From Chaetoderma sp. LZ-2023a (lineage: Eukaryota; Mollusca; Caudofoveata; Chaetodermatida; Chaetodermatidae), in NCBI GenBank assembly GCA_034401795.1, contig CM067359.1, positions 146,450,233 to 146,514,232 on the forward strand: a DNA stretch of 64,000 nt. Reading direction: 5' to 3'. The stretch's first letter is position 1, and each line of letters begins with the position of its first letter. The position numbers were made by a program, and so were the translations under genes. A model generated the notes under the pieces. It was not told the DNA's origin, made no database searches, and was given only the letters and a program-made list of their open reading frames with translations. Positions 12,601 to 22,565 of the stretch are shown here, piece by piece.

Positions 12601-14723
12601 AGAATTACAGCTTGGGCCAATCGCTGGTGTATTACCATCAACAAAGAAAAATCATCAGCCATGCTATTCTCACTGTGCACCAAAACCAAGGTTGGCAATC
12701 TGATACTGGGCGGTACTCCACTCGAGTACGAGGACCAGCAGACATACCTGGGAGTCACCTATGACAGAAGATTAACATGGAAGGAGCACATCCAGAACGC
12801 AGAGGCAAAGGCCAGAAGAAAGCTAAACATCATGAGGAAGCTGGCAGGAACAAAGTGGGGTGCCAATGAAAGGATCCTCAAGACCAACTACCTAGGTGCC
12901 GTACGACCACACCTTGAGTATGGATCCAGCTCATGGATGACAGCAGCTAAATCTCATCAACAGAACCTCGACAGAGTACAAAACCAGGCACTGCGCATCA
13001 TCACTGGTGGAATGAGATCAACACCAATAGAAAAAATGGAGCAGACAGCAGGCATCCCACCACTTAGTAAAGGAATGGAATGCAAAGCACTGATCCAAGC
13101 TGCACAGTTCAAATCATTCAACAACCACCCGATGAAGATCAGGCAAGCACAGCTGTCATCAGGAAGACTTAAAAGATCAAGTTTTGTGAAAGAGACAAAA
13201 GCACTTCAAAGGAAACACCAAGAAATGTTGCCAGCACAAATAGAAGACCCAAACCACACCCTTGATCCTCCACCCTGGGAAAACAAACTAGAGAACATAG
13301 CTATTCGCACCACAGTACCGCATCTCACAACCAAAGATGAACACAGTGATGTGAGCAAGAAGGCCCTGACCCTAGCCATGCTGGAAGAAATGTACCCTCA
13401 GGAGACATGGATAAGGATCTACACAGATGGATCAGCCAAAGATGCAATTAGGAGCGGAGGTGCCGGACTGCACATACAGTATCCAAACGAACAACATGAG
13501 TCAGCTGCAATACCGACAGGCAAACACTGCACAAACTACAGAGCTGAAGTCGAAGCACTGGTCCATGCAGCTAATACCATCAGCAGAACAGCAGACCCTA
13601 TTGCACAGATTGTCTTTTTATCTGATGCCCGCTCCGCCCTTGAGGCTTTCACCAAAGGTAAGCTGCCACAACTTGAAGAAGCATTACAAACCATCAAATG
13701 CTTTCGGATAGCATTGCAGTGGATCCCCTCACACTGTGGAGTCCAAGGAAATGAGGAAGCAGACAAGATGGCAAAGGTGGGTGCAGAAAAGAATCAGACA
13801 GAAAACATGGTTACACATACAGAGATGAAGACTATCATCAAGTCACTTTATAGAACACCTCAATCAGAAGATGCCTACCATCATCTCTCGAGGCCAGAGC
13901 AAGTGACCATTTTTCGTCTCAGAACTGGACATAACAGACTAAACCAACACATGTACAGGCGGTTCCACCTTACGACATCGCCCGCTTGTCCTTGTGGAGA
14001 AGCAGAACAGATCACAGAGCACATACTTCAATGTTGCAGTACGTATCAGCTGCTGAGAGAAGAGACCTGGCCTTTGTCAACCTCTTTTCTTGAAAAGCTG
14101 TATGGGCCTGTGGAAGAACTGCAGAAAACCACAGATTTCGTCTTGAGAACGGCTCTCCAAGTGTGATACCAGCGATCGAAAAGAAGAAGAAGAAGACATC
14201 CGGAAGATGTTCAGTGTACACCCAGAGGAACAGCTTGTCCTGCATCAAGGCTGCATTCACATGTGTGTTCTCGAGGAGGGAGAAGAGTGGCACCACAACA
14301 GGTATTTCTACGTCTGGGTGTAAGTTGAATTCTGTGAAGCCTTCGTCGCATCCAATGGCATAGTACCCTTTCCCCTTCACGCAGGAGGAAGGTCCACGAG
14401 CAAGTGGAGCCAGGACTTGGTACTCATCGTTCACATAGGTGGTGTCCAGGGTGTTGTTGCTTTGCATAATCTCCCACCTGCTCAACACCTGCGGGAGCTC
14501 TACCTCCTTCACCGCTGTGCTCTTGAGCTTAAACTTGAGTGTCATGCTCCTAATCTCATGGATCTGTTCCGAGAGGGTGAAGTCAATGAACTTCCCCGCT
14601 GTGGATAAAGGGTTTGCATCATGGATACTAGGTCGAATGACTCAGACAGTCCTTCTGAGGATCAGTGTGGTGTGAGGCCGCGGGTTCAACTGCCACATCT
14701 GGATGCTGTACATACTGCTGCAT
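9640..14723 (-). pseudogene. Polinton A virion-protein candidate, split by a LINE (fossil)
   Basis: Minus-strand gene whose N-terminal part lies at about 14012-14723 (MLQYVQHPD start; ...LSRWEIMQSNNTLDTTYVNDEYQVL, GYYAIGCDEGFTEF) and whose C-terminal part lies at 9640-10210 (LDDFKLVVAGTNILGE, RGYNDLK, GVTVLYFGYSKG). A LINE is inserted between them. The equivalent in Polinton C is 53585-54607. The beta-strand-rich look, the size and the position in the structural block suggest a jelly-roll capsid protein, but no diagnostic motif was identified. It is broken. Confidence 0.45.
10223..14195 (+). mobile_element. I-group (Nimb/I-like) LINE with EN, RT and RNase H
   Basis: A 12-bp target duplication ACATCCGGAAGA (10211-10222 and 14196-14207) and a 3' (GAA)n-type tail define the insertion. 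An apurinic-like endonuclease (10340-11368) shows HWNAEGV, IAGDFNS and GGSDHRP. The motif usually containing a catalytic Glu reads CIQGTHL, with Gly instead. The reverse transcriptase (11932 onward) shows FIDLQKAFDKVW, GVPQGGVLSP and ALYADDLVLW. An RNase H follows with YTDGSA, AEVEAL, LSDARSAL and HCGVQGNEEADK, then a CPCGEAEQITEHILQC finger. One in-frame TGA follows residue 342 (11366-11368), and one frame change lies shortly before 11910. No ORF1 is seen, so it is 5'-truncated or lacks it. RNase H plus tail places it in the I group; Nimb is my best guess. Confidence 0.88.
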
Positions 14724-14736
14724 GTTTAAACGCCTG

Positions 14737-14782
<46 letters not shown>

Positions 14783-14791
14783 AACGGCGAG
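14724..14791. promoter_or_regulatory. Divergent promoter-like module with GTTTAAAC, (TA)n and GTTAAAC
   Basis: Lies between the minus-strand virion-protein candidate (ATG at 14723) and the plus-strand helical protein (ATG at 14792). GTTTAAAC is at 14724-14731, an expanded TA tract at about 14737-14778, and GTTAAAC at 14779-14785. Each start codon therefore has its own TTAAAC box with TATA between. The equivalent in Polinton C is at 54608-54643. Confidence 0.5.
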
Positions 14792-15577
14792 ATGTTTGGT
14801 AAAGTTCTCCAGCAGATCGTCTTTTGAGGGCAGAAACCAGTTGGTGGCGGATGTAACACATCGACCACCTCCAAGAAGAAACCAGATGGTGGCCACACCC
14901 CGCTCCCAATTGACTACTTCGCGACGTCAACATTATCCACGAGTGAGCCAAGGTCCTACCTCCATCTGGTGTGGAAATACTGACTGCCATAGAGGAGACC
15001 ACACCGCCCCGTAGGACAAAGGAGTTATTGACTCGGATGCTCTACCGGAAGTTTGACAGTGCACAGGGCAGGTCACTAGATCTCCCCAGGACACCCACTA
15101 AGAGTCCTGTAATTCTAGCTCTCCAGAAGGCTAGGGTTGATCCCAAAGATCTCCTAACTGTAGGGAAGTGGGCTGGCATATTCAATATCCACACTGATGA
15201 TGAACACCGGATGTTGGATGATATACAGGCTGGGGCCATAGATTACTTCCGAGAGGAGGTCGGCGCATGTGTGACTGAAAGCCGTGAGGCTGGGCATGCC
15301 ACTGAGTTGGCCGCCGGCCATACTGAAGGTAGAGAGTAGGGGTTGGCTGCCGGCCATACCGAAGGTAGAAAGGAGGCTATTGAGCACATCTTCAATGAAA
15401 GAGGGTGCGAGCAGATAGAGAGTAATCTGAAGGAATATCGAAAGTTCCCCAAGAGCTACCAGAACTACCTCATCAAAACTTACCTCAAGGCAAATGCTAA
15501 GTGGATCTTCCGCGAGAAGTTTCAGAAGATGAGAGTTGGGATATCTGATCCTCAGTGGATAGGGTTTCAGAAACAAC
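14792..15577 (+). pseudogene. Polinton A helical protein of unknown function (fossil)
   Basis: The plus-strand frame starts MFGKVLQ and continues with LLTRMLYRKFDSAQGRSLDLP, SPVILALQKARVDPKDLLTVGKW, DDIQAGAIDYFREEV and EHIFNERG...YRKFPKSYQNYLIKTYLKA. The C copy (54644-55513) has the same order. It is mostly helical and charged, and I recognise no catalytic motif. The tail ends at the junction with the inserted 5.3-kb block. It is broken. Confidence 0.5.
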
Positions 15578-16539
15578 TAAAAACGACCAAAAATTATGAA
15601 AAGTGAAAAGAAATTGTCAAACAGCAGAAAAGTGACGAAAATAAGTCAAAAAGGACCAAGAATTGTCAAAAATTATGAAAAATGATCGAAAAGCAACAAA
15701 AGTGACCAAAAACGACAGAAACGGTAAGAATTTGTCAAAATCAGTCAGAAAAGGACCCAAATGGTAAAAAAAAACTATGAAAAGAATAACCAAAATAGTC
15801 ACAAATTGCAAAAGTCAGTCAAATAGGACCAAAATAGCTAAAACAATAAAAAATGATCCAAAAAGACAAAAAAAAGAAACAAATTATCAAACATGGACAG
15901 AAACCATAAAAAATAATAAAAATGATCAGAAATGAAAAAAATTGTCAAAAACAGCAGAAAATAGCGAAAATTAGTATAGAAAAAAGGACCCAGAATAGTC
16001 AAAATGATGAAGAATGGTAAAAAAAAAAGCATCAGAAATGGAAAAAATGACCAAAAATTACAGAATTGGGAAAAATTGGTCCAAATCGGTCAAAAAGGAC
16101 CAAAATGGTAAAAAAATAATTTTAAAATGACGAAAATGGGAGAAAATGGTCAAAATTGGTCAAATATTAAAAAAAATTGGCCAAAAATAATAAGAAATGG
16201 ACAAAAACCCAAAAAAAGCAGTCAAAGTGATAAAAATGCCAAAAAACTATCGGAAATGGCCGAAATCGGTCAAAGCCTGTTAAAACCGGCCAAAAACATA
16301 AAAAAGTAGTTAAAGGTTATCAAAAACGATGAAACTGATAAAAACAATGGACAAAATCGGTTAAATCTGAAAGAAATGGTCAAGATCCATCAAAAATGAC
16401 CAAAACTGGTGTAAAATGATAAAAATTATCAAGAAGCGTAAAAAATGGTACGAAAACTACCAAAAACAATCAAAATTGTCAGAAACGATAAAAAAGATTG
16501 TCAACATCGGTAAAAAAAAGTCCAAAAAGGGCAAAAATA

Positions 16540-16925
16540 CTATTCAGCAGTAAATGGTTTATCAAAAGGGTTAATTGAGTACTGTTATTCAGCAGTAAAA
16601 TGGTTAATTTAGCCTTGTCATTCAGCAGTAAGAGGGTTAATTGACACTTGTAATTCAGCAGTAAAAGGGTTAATTTAGCCTTGTCATTCAGCAGTAAGAG
16701 GGTTAATTGACACTTGTAATACAGCAGTAAAAGGGTTAATTTAGCCTTGTCATTCAGCAGTAAAAGTGTTAATTGACACTTGTAATTCAGCAGTAAAAGG
16801 GTTAATCGAGACTTGTAATTCAATGAGTGGTCATTCAGTATTAAATGGGTTAATGCGACTGACTTATGCCAAAGGATTAATGGAAGTAATCCTTATAATT
16901 CAGGAGTAAAAGGGTTAATTATGAT
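16540..16925. repeat. Tandem units of about 40 bp, TTCAGCAGTAAAAGGGTTAA type
   Basis: About nine units alternate between ...TTAGCCTTGTCA and ...TTGACACTTGTAA spacers, giving a dimeric period of about 80 bp. The minus-strand frame (LLLLNYKCQLT repeats) is produced by the repeat and is not taken as a gene. Equivalent tracts lie at 1845-2035 and 28990-29365. Confidence 0.85.
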
Positions 16926-17307
16926 GCTTACTCATACTCGTGTAGGTCTTGGTAGTACCAAGATGGCTGACAGACATCGACAGTTAGAAGGCAATAACAA
17001 CTTCCAGCTAGAAATTAATTCAGTGTAATATATACTCTTGCAATCACCAAGTAATCATCAAGTTGTCACCATAAATTTACTCGACGGCGAAAACTGTAAC
17101 ATATCTTACCTCTCTATTAAGAAACACCTCTATTTGTTATATGTTATGTAGTAACTTGGCGCGCTCATATCTCAGCCGTTTATGGACGGATCAGATCGCC
17201 TTGATTCTTTCAAACCCTCATATGTGGACATCCCTGCACATGGGGAACTACATTAAAAAAACCCGCTGACATTGTGGTTCTGAAGAAGAAGCCGGTGGAA
17301 AAGGATT

Positions 17308-17415
17308 CCCAGCAGATACGTGACGTTGTTTCAACTTTGAATCCACGTTGAAATCACGTCAATGACGTGACTTCAACGTGGATTCAACGTTGAAACAGCA
17401 TCATGTGCTTGCTGG

Positions 17416-17416
<1 letters not shown>
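17308..17416. mobile_element. Palindromic foldback element (MITE-like)
   Basis: The arms begin CCCAGCA and end TGCTGGG. The inner arms read GTTTCAAC...GAATCCACGTTGAA, and their complement meets around GACGTCA/TGACGTG. The whole 109 bp can fold into one hairpin. Copy 2 lies at 29757-29864. It encodes nothing. Confidence 0.75.
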
Positions 17417-17474
<58 letters not shown>

Positions 17475-17478
17475 TAAA

Positions 17479-17513
<35 letters not shown>

Positions 17514-17564
17514 GAATCCGACAATTTCTAAAGGGTTCCAAGGGGAGCTGTATGCTTGGAACCC

Positions 17565-17633
<69 letters not shown>

Positions 17634-17759
17634 GAATCCGACAATTTCTAAAGGGTTCCAAGCGGAGCTGTATGCTTGGAACCCTAATAATAATAATTAA
17701 AAAAAAAAAAATAATAATAACAATAATAATAATAATTTTAAAAAAACCCCAAAAAACCC

Positions 17760-17821
<62 letters not shown>

Positions 17822-17953
17822 ATAATAATAACAAGAATCAGTACAATTTCTAAAGGGTTCCAAGCGGAGCTACTTGGAACCCTAATAATAGTGAAGAATA
17901 ATAACAAGAATCTGACAATTTCTAAAGGGTTCCAAGCGGAGCTGCTTGGAACC

Positions 17954-18015
<62 letters not shown>
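17417..18015. repeat. TAA-microsatellite/hairpin compound minisatellite, copy 1
   Basis: Units of about 50 bp (AAGAATCCGACAATTTC, then GGGTTCCAAGC...GCTTGGAACCC, a perfect 11-bp stem around GGAGCTGTAT) alternate with (TAA)n runs. About four units are present. The (TAA)n after each hairpin resembles the 3' end of an I-type LINE or its SINE. Poly-Ile, poly-Leu and poly-Tyr reading frames here are artefacts. Confidence 0.85.
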
Positions 18016-18017
<2 letters not shown>

Positions 18018-18422
18018 ATCACATACTGGATTACTGTCTTTAAGCTCGATGAACGCCCCCCCCCCCCATCCCACCCTCTCTCCATTACCTCTAGCAACTT
18101 AAAATTGCAGATCTTCTAGCACGTAATGTTAAAAAATAAAAAATAATGCATATGTACTGTGGGTGCAAGTGGAAAAAATCCACATCTTCATAAATTATTG
18201 TAATTAACTACTAGTGGCTTAATTATGTTTTTGTGTGCGTTACGTGTAGTGCTGTAATGTTGTTATTTGTAATATGTACGGAAAATATGTACAGTCAGAA
18301 AGGTAGTCAAGTCCCTGTATAAGTTTTCATACAAGGTAGCTTTTTAGCATTCTGTCACTGTGCCACTGTCTTGTGTGTCATATATGAGTTAATGTATAAA
18401 TGTTTTGTAATGTGTGTAAGGA

Positions 18423-18676
18423 GTCCATCACTGAATAGGCCATGCCTTTGATGGACTGCCTGTTTAGATTCTATTTACATGTATAGAAAAACCATGAAAT
18501 AAAGCAACTTTGAACTTGATGTACAGTAATTTAATGTTATAATGTCTCTCTGTCTAATATATGTTAGGGGTCCATCACCACATAGGCTTTGCCTTTGATG
18601 GACTACCTGTCCTTTGTAATATAAATGTGAAATGCTATTATAAAATAACAAATATTTGAATTGAATTGAATGTAGC
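18423..18676 (+). repeat. Two 3'-tail-like LINE remnants (CR1/L2-type look)
   Basis: Two related stretches each hold a GTCCATCA...TGATGGAC hairpin. One ends GAAATAAAGCAACTTTGAAC and the other in TTGAATTGAATTGAATG. Hairpin plus short tail repeat is the usual 3' end of 5'-truncated CR1/L2-group LINEs. No coding part is left. Copy 2 lies at about 30886-31140. Confidence 0.4.
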
Positions 18677-19149
18677 ATCTGAAGAGACATGCACAGCTGC
18701 TCTGGTGGTTTTTGGTATCAGACTGGTCTGGTCTAAAAAAGACTGACTTGAGGAAGTGGTGAGATCGTCATTTGGGTATGGGACTTTGATGTTAATAATG
18801 TGTTGTCTTTATCCTTCTTTGGTCCTTAGATGTTGTTGTTGTATCGGATATTCCTCCTCTCTCTTCATAGGAGCACCATCTAGGCCGACATCCCAGCCTC
18901 TCAGTGTGCCATTTTACAGGTTCAGATATGGAGCCACTGGCTGCTTGAGCTGTTGACCGAGACGTAGATACAGTACAGTATTTTAACTTATTTTTATTTA
19001 TTAGTCCATGCCGCCAGCCATGCCGCTCAGCCTTAGCCGCCTTCAGGTAGTAGCCATCATCTGCATGCTTTAGACCTGAGCCTACATGTCTGACAACTGA
19101 CTTTTCCTTTCAGAGCATATTCACAACTGAGCTCTAGATACAGGGCCTG

Positions 19150-19370
19150 ACACTCAGCGTGAGTTCTTTGACGTCCCCCAATGGCACAGGCGCCACATGA
19201 GACGGGACCGACGACTTTACGTCCACTCCGAAGGACAGGGCACTGCGCAGGTTTTTACACTTACCCGCATGCCTGAGTGCGGGATCGAATGTGTAACATT
19301 TTTGGATTCGATTCTCGCGGCAGAGGTGAACGTTCTAGACCGTTGAGGCACGCAGCCCCCACCTCCTTTG
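19150..19370. repeat. SINE-like/tRNA-derived-looking stretch
   Basis: Contains GACGTCC...ACGTCCACTCCGAAGGACAGGG and a GGATTCGATTCTCGCGG segment reminiscent of a tRNA B-box region. It recurs at about 31615-31835 as part of the duplicated block. Ends and target duplication were not found. Confidence 0.3.
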
Positions 19371-19804
19371 TTCAGATCGCCAATCCGGCAAATTTGTTTT
19401 TATAGTTACCCCAATAACTTTTTTTTTTAAATCAATAAAGCATTTACCAGAAATTTGAGCCATGATAATTTCGCGGAAATGGTATGGGAATCCCCTTCCT
19501 TGTGCCACGGTTTGCTACCAGTCATTGTCAGCTAAAGTAGTCAATAAAACGTCCATTTATAATTTTTACCAGTTTTCGTATACTATAGCAATCATACTCA
19601 TTCAAGATTCAAAATTATTTTATTTTCACATTTAGTGATGAATATCAAAAATATTATCATTGAATGCAAGGACCATGTGCAGAAAAAGTGACTCAAGCAG
19701 TGGTTTGAGTTGAAAAATACTCCTTTATTAATTCTTGCTTTAAATCAATTATTTCACAGGCCTGTGATAGTGTGAATTTTCGTCCATGTATTTCTCGTTA
19801 TTCC

Positions 19805-20580
19805 AAGAATATTTACCAGAAATTGTCAAAATCCATCTCCTTAACTGCTTGCTGGATTTCAACCAAATTTGCCTAGAAGGTCCCTATGGCATGTATGGTG
19901 GCCCACTCTAGAACCTCTATTCAGAATTTTGATTGTTGGATATTTTGGTTGAAAATCTTAAATTGTATGAAAAATTTAGGGGAAATTGTCAAAATGTATC
20001 TCCTTAGCCACATGGTGAATTTCAACTAAATTCACCTGGAAGTATTCTATTGTCTAGGCACCATACATTCTCTGCAGAATTTTGATTGGTAAAGTTTTTG
20101 GTCACGAAAATCTTATTTTATGATAAATTTATGAGAAATTGTCAAAATGAGCCCCCTTATCCGCTGGCTGAATTTCGACCGAATTTAGCTAGAAGGATCC
20201 TATGGTGGTACACTTGGAAAATTCCTATTCAGAATTTTGAATGGTCATTTTTGGGGGTGAAAATCTTATATGAAGAATTTGCTGGAAAATGTCAAAAGTC
20301 ATCTTTTCCATAGCCACTTGATGGATTTCAACTAAATTTGTAAAGAAGGACCCCATTGTGATCATTCCCATAACTAACATTCAGTATTTCCATTGGTCAA
20401 ATTTTCCAGTGGCCATCTTAAATTTTCATTTTGACCGATTTCAACCAAGTTAGGCTGAAAGTATCCTATGTTCATAGGCTCTAGAATTTCCATTCAGAAT
20501 TTGTATTTGTCAATTTTCTGGGTGAAAATCTCAGATTTTATTAAAAATGCACAGGAAATTGTTAAATGTTGACCCTTTCC
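19805..20580. repeat. Diverged tandem monomers of about 165 bp, lineage 1, copy 1
   Basis: Four to five divergent units share the order AAATTGTCAAAAT, GCTGGATTTCAACCAAATTTG, GAAGGATCCTATGG, CAGAATTTTGATTGG, GTGAAAATCTTA. They resemble the better-preserved monomers at 33806-36745 and 61520-64000. Copy 2 lies at about 32276-33050. No gene is present. Confidence 0.7.
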
Positions 20581-20966
20581 ACTGGATATAGTATATTGTA
20601 TTAAATTCCATATGATTCACGATATGCTGGTGAACATTTTGAAACAAATTTGACTGTCTTTGACCTAGATATTGATTTTGGAGGTCATGGAATTTGTTGA
20701 TTTTAGTCATGGAAAAGTCATGGTCTTTCAAATACTGAAAGGCTGTCAAACCCTGGTCAGCGTCCATCCAGTGTTGGGAATTGGTACTGGTTTTATGATC
20801 GATGATTGGTTTTACATATCAACCAATAATCATTTAATGATCGATCATAACATTTTCTCATTTTTACCCATTCTGAAATTTTGAGTGCAATAATTATTGC
20901 GTGTTAACCTTTAAGAAATAAAGTCACTCGCCTTCTTGTCGACACCTCACTTGCTGTACCGCTATA

Positions 20967-22023
20967 TAGGGCTGCGCGGTTTGGCTTACAGCCATATCGG
21001 TTTCGATATGACTGTTCATATCGGTTTTAACCGAATATCGGTTTTATGGACATGAAACAAAAAATGTAAATGATAAAAATTAGCACGAAAACAGAACGTA
21101 TTTTCACGCCCTGATACATTCGTAACGTTTTACGCCTTTAAAGCTTAATATACCTTATAATATCCATCAACGCGGGAGTGAAATTATTAATTAGACCGCC
21201 TAAATATTACGCACAGTTAAATAAACATCGTTTATTTTGTCAAAATTAATCATAAATCAGCAAAACGTGTTGCGAAAAGACGTAAATCACGCGATTGTAA
21301 TTAATTATGATGTAATTATCTCCGTTTCTTCTTTCATTTCCAATTCGGCCCGAGGACGATATCATGCCTTGAAGAAAATATTAACTGTAATATTGCGATC
21401 GCGAATTTCATAAGTTAATATGATATTGTGTATAGACGATAACGTTTTAAAAACGGTTTGAGTAATAATTTTATTTAAAATTATATCCTAATCAGCAAAA
21501 TGTATTCAGCATTATATTTATTGGCGAGATTTTGATGCATTCGGGCGATTTAGTGTTGGGACGACTTTGCACTATGTTAATTAGCCGGTGACGTAAATAA
21601 AATGGATGCCGTTGTTTAGAAATGTTTTCCCCCGATACAAATTTTAATGACTAATTCCCACATTAGCATTGTGTTTTATATTGCAAATTTATCTGAGACT
21701 ACCGGAGAAAAGACGAATGGATATTTATTTAATTAATTCGCTGCTTGATTTCTCTCGGCGTACATCGAGTTACACAATATGCGCTATTGGGGCCACGTTC
21801 AATTATTAGTTGCCCCGAACATAGCTTAATGGAAAGTATGGCCATTATTATTCATTACGCTTTTCATGCTCGTTAGGAACTTTTATTTTTAACAATCCTG
21901 TTACGAAAAACCGAAAATATGTTCATATTCGGTTTTTCGATATTTATTTTTTATAATCGGTTATGAAACCGTCAGTGCAGGATATCGGTTTTAAATATGG
22001 TATCGGTATATCGCGCAGCCCTA
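20967..22023. mobile_element. hAT-type non-autonomous DNA transposon (1057 bp)
   Basis: Terminal inverted repeats TAGGGCTGCGCGG / CGCGCAGCCCTA are followed inward by ATATCGG-rich subterminal repeats. A perfect 8-bp target duplication CCGCTATA lies at 20959-20966 and 22024-22031. The inside is AT-rich and holds no transposase frame, so it would need a transposase supplied elsewhere. It is inserted in Polinton A between the 5.3-kb block and the right-hand gene block. Confidence 0.92.
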
Positions 22024-22128
22024 CCGCTATATCTGCCTGTTACAGAGGAACAAGGAGGGAGGTGTGTGGCTGCTCTATCTCCTTTTACAACATCTCGGTG
22101 AATGCCTGATAGGTCTGATATGATATCA

Positions 22129-22512
22129 TCATGATGGGAATAGGTCAATAAGCAGTCGCAGCATAAACTCTAATTGGGCATCCGACAGCCCATCCATGCT
22201 GGCATATAGACTAATGGCGGAGCTGTCAAACAGGTGATTTACGTGGGTGAACATGTTGGGGCTGATCGCTTTCCACAGTTTGCTGGTGGCTCCTGGCAGA
22301 TATTCTATCACCTCTAACCCTACTTCAGTCAGTGAGCTGTGGTAGTTACTTCCCGGTGGCAGATGTAACACATCGGCATGTACGTGCGTGGTAGAATGCT
22401 GAGCTACCTTGAAGAGAACCCATTCTATGCGATACTGAACTGCACGTCTACCAACTAGAGATGGCCTGATGACATTCTCCCCATTTTGGAGTAGCAATCG
22501 GACAATCGGCAT
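22129..22512 (-). CDS. Polinton A small protein (MPIVRLLL)
   Basis: An open minus-strand frame of 127 codons starting MPIVRLLLQ, with HVHADVLHLPPG, VGLEVIEYLPGATSKLWKAI, FTHVNHLFDS and LEFMLRLLIDL. The counterpart in Polinton C (58095-58475) keeps the same start, length and motifs. Conservation across two elements that differ in polymerase and ends suggests it matters to the element. No domain is recognised. It is divergently paired with the 325-residue-type gene. Confidence 0.6.
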   Translation of the reverse strand: MPIVRLLLQNGENVIRPSLVGRRAVQYRIEWVLFKVAQHSTTHVHADVLHLPPGSNYHSSLTEVGLEVIEYLPGATSKLWKAISPNMFTHVNHLFDSSAISLYASMDGLSDAQLEFMLRLLIDLFPS

Positions 22513-22565
22513 GGCTATACACTCCGTTTAAACCCTATATATTTATATATTTATTTATATATATA
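22513..22565. promoter_or_regulatory. Divergent promoter-like module (GTTTAAAC + TATATA)
   Basis: GTTTAAAC at 22526-22533 is followed by CC and a run of TATATATTTATATAT up to the plus-strand ATG at 22566. The minus-strand ATG is at 22512. The same box lies at 58490-58497 between the corresponding genes of Polinton C. Confidence 0.55.

Larger units (their letters stand above)
15578..20921. repeat. 5.3-kb repeat block, copy 1 (inside Polinton A)
   Basis: Closely matches 28027-33393 over its whole length, with scattered substitutions and differences in microsatellite length. The left junction lies in A-rich sequence (TAAAAACGACC). The right junction lies inside an hAT-like element (TTAAGAAATAA). 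Contents: A-rich units to about 16535, TTCAGCAG tandem units, a palindromic element, TAA/hairpin minisatellite, LINE tails, a SINE-like stretch and divergent monomers of about 165 bp. It sits where the C element carries further structural genes, so it replaces or separates that part of Polinton A. Confidence 0.85.

Noticed and set aside
16479-16823. Repetitive frame LLLLNYKCQLT (and 28927-29271) as a possible repeat protein.
   Set aside because: Follows the TTCAGCAG tandem DNA unit; no start context, and the diverged copy at 1845-2035 does not keep the frame.
17373-17955. Long poly-Ile, poly-Leu and poly-Tyr reading frames on both strands (also 29821-30394).
   Set aside because: They are translations of (TAA)n microsatellite and hairpin units and exist in several frames at once.
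19290-19330. A tRNA gene suggested by a GGATTCGATTC stretch.
   Set aside because: No cloverleaf could be built; best regarded as SINE-like sequence in a duplicated repeat block.
18475-20884. Small frames preserved in both copies of the 5.3-kb block as candidate genes.
   Set aside because: Identity reflects the recent duplication; non-coding parts are equally conserved and no domain is visible.
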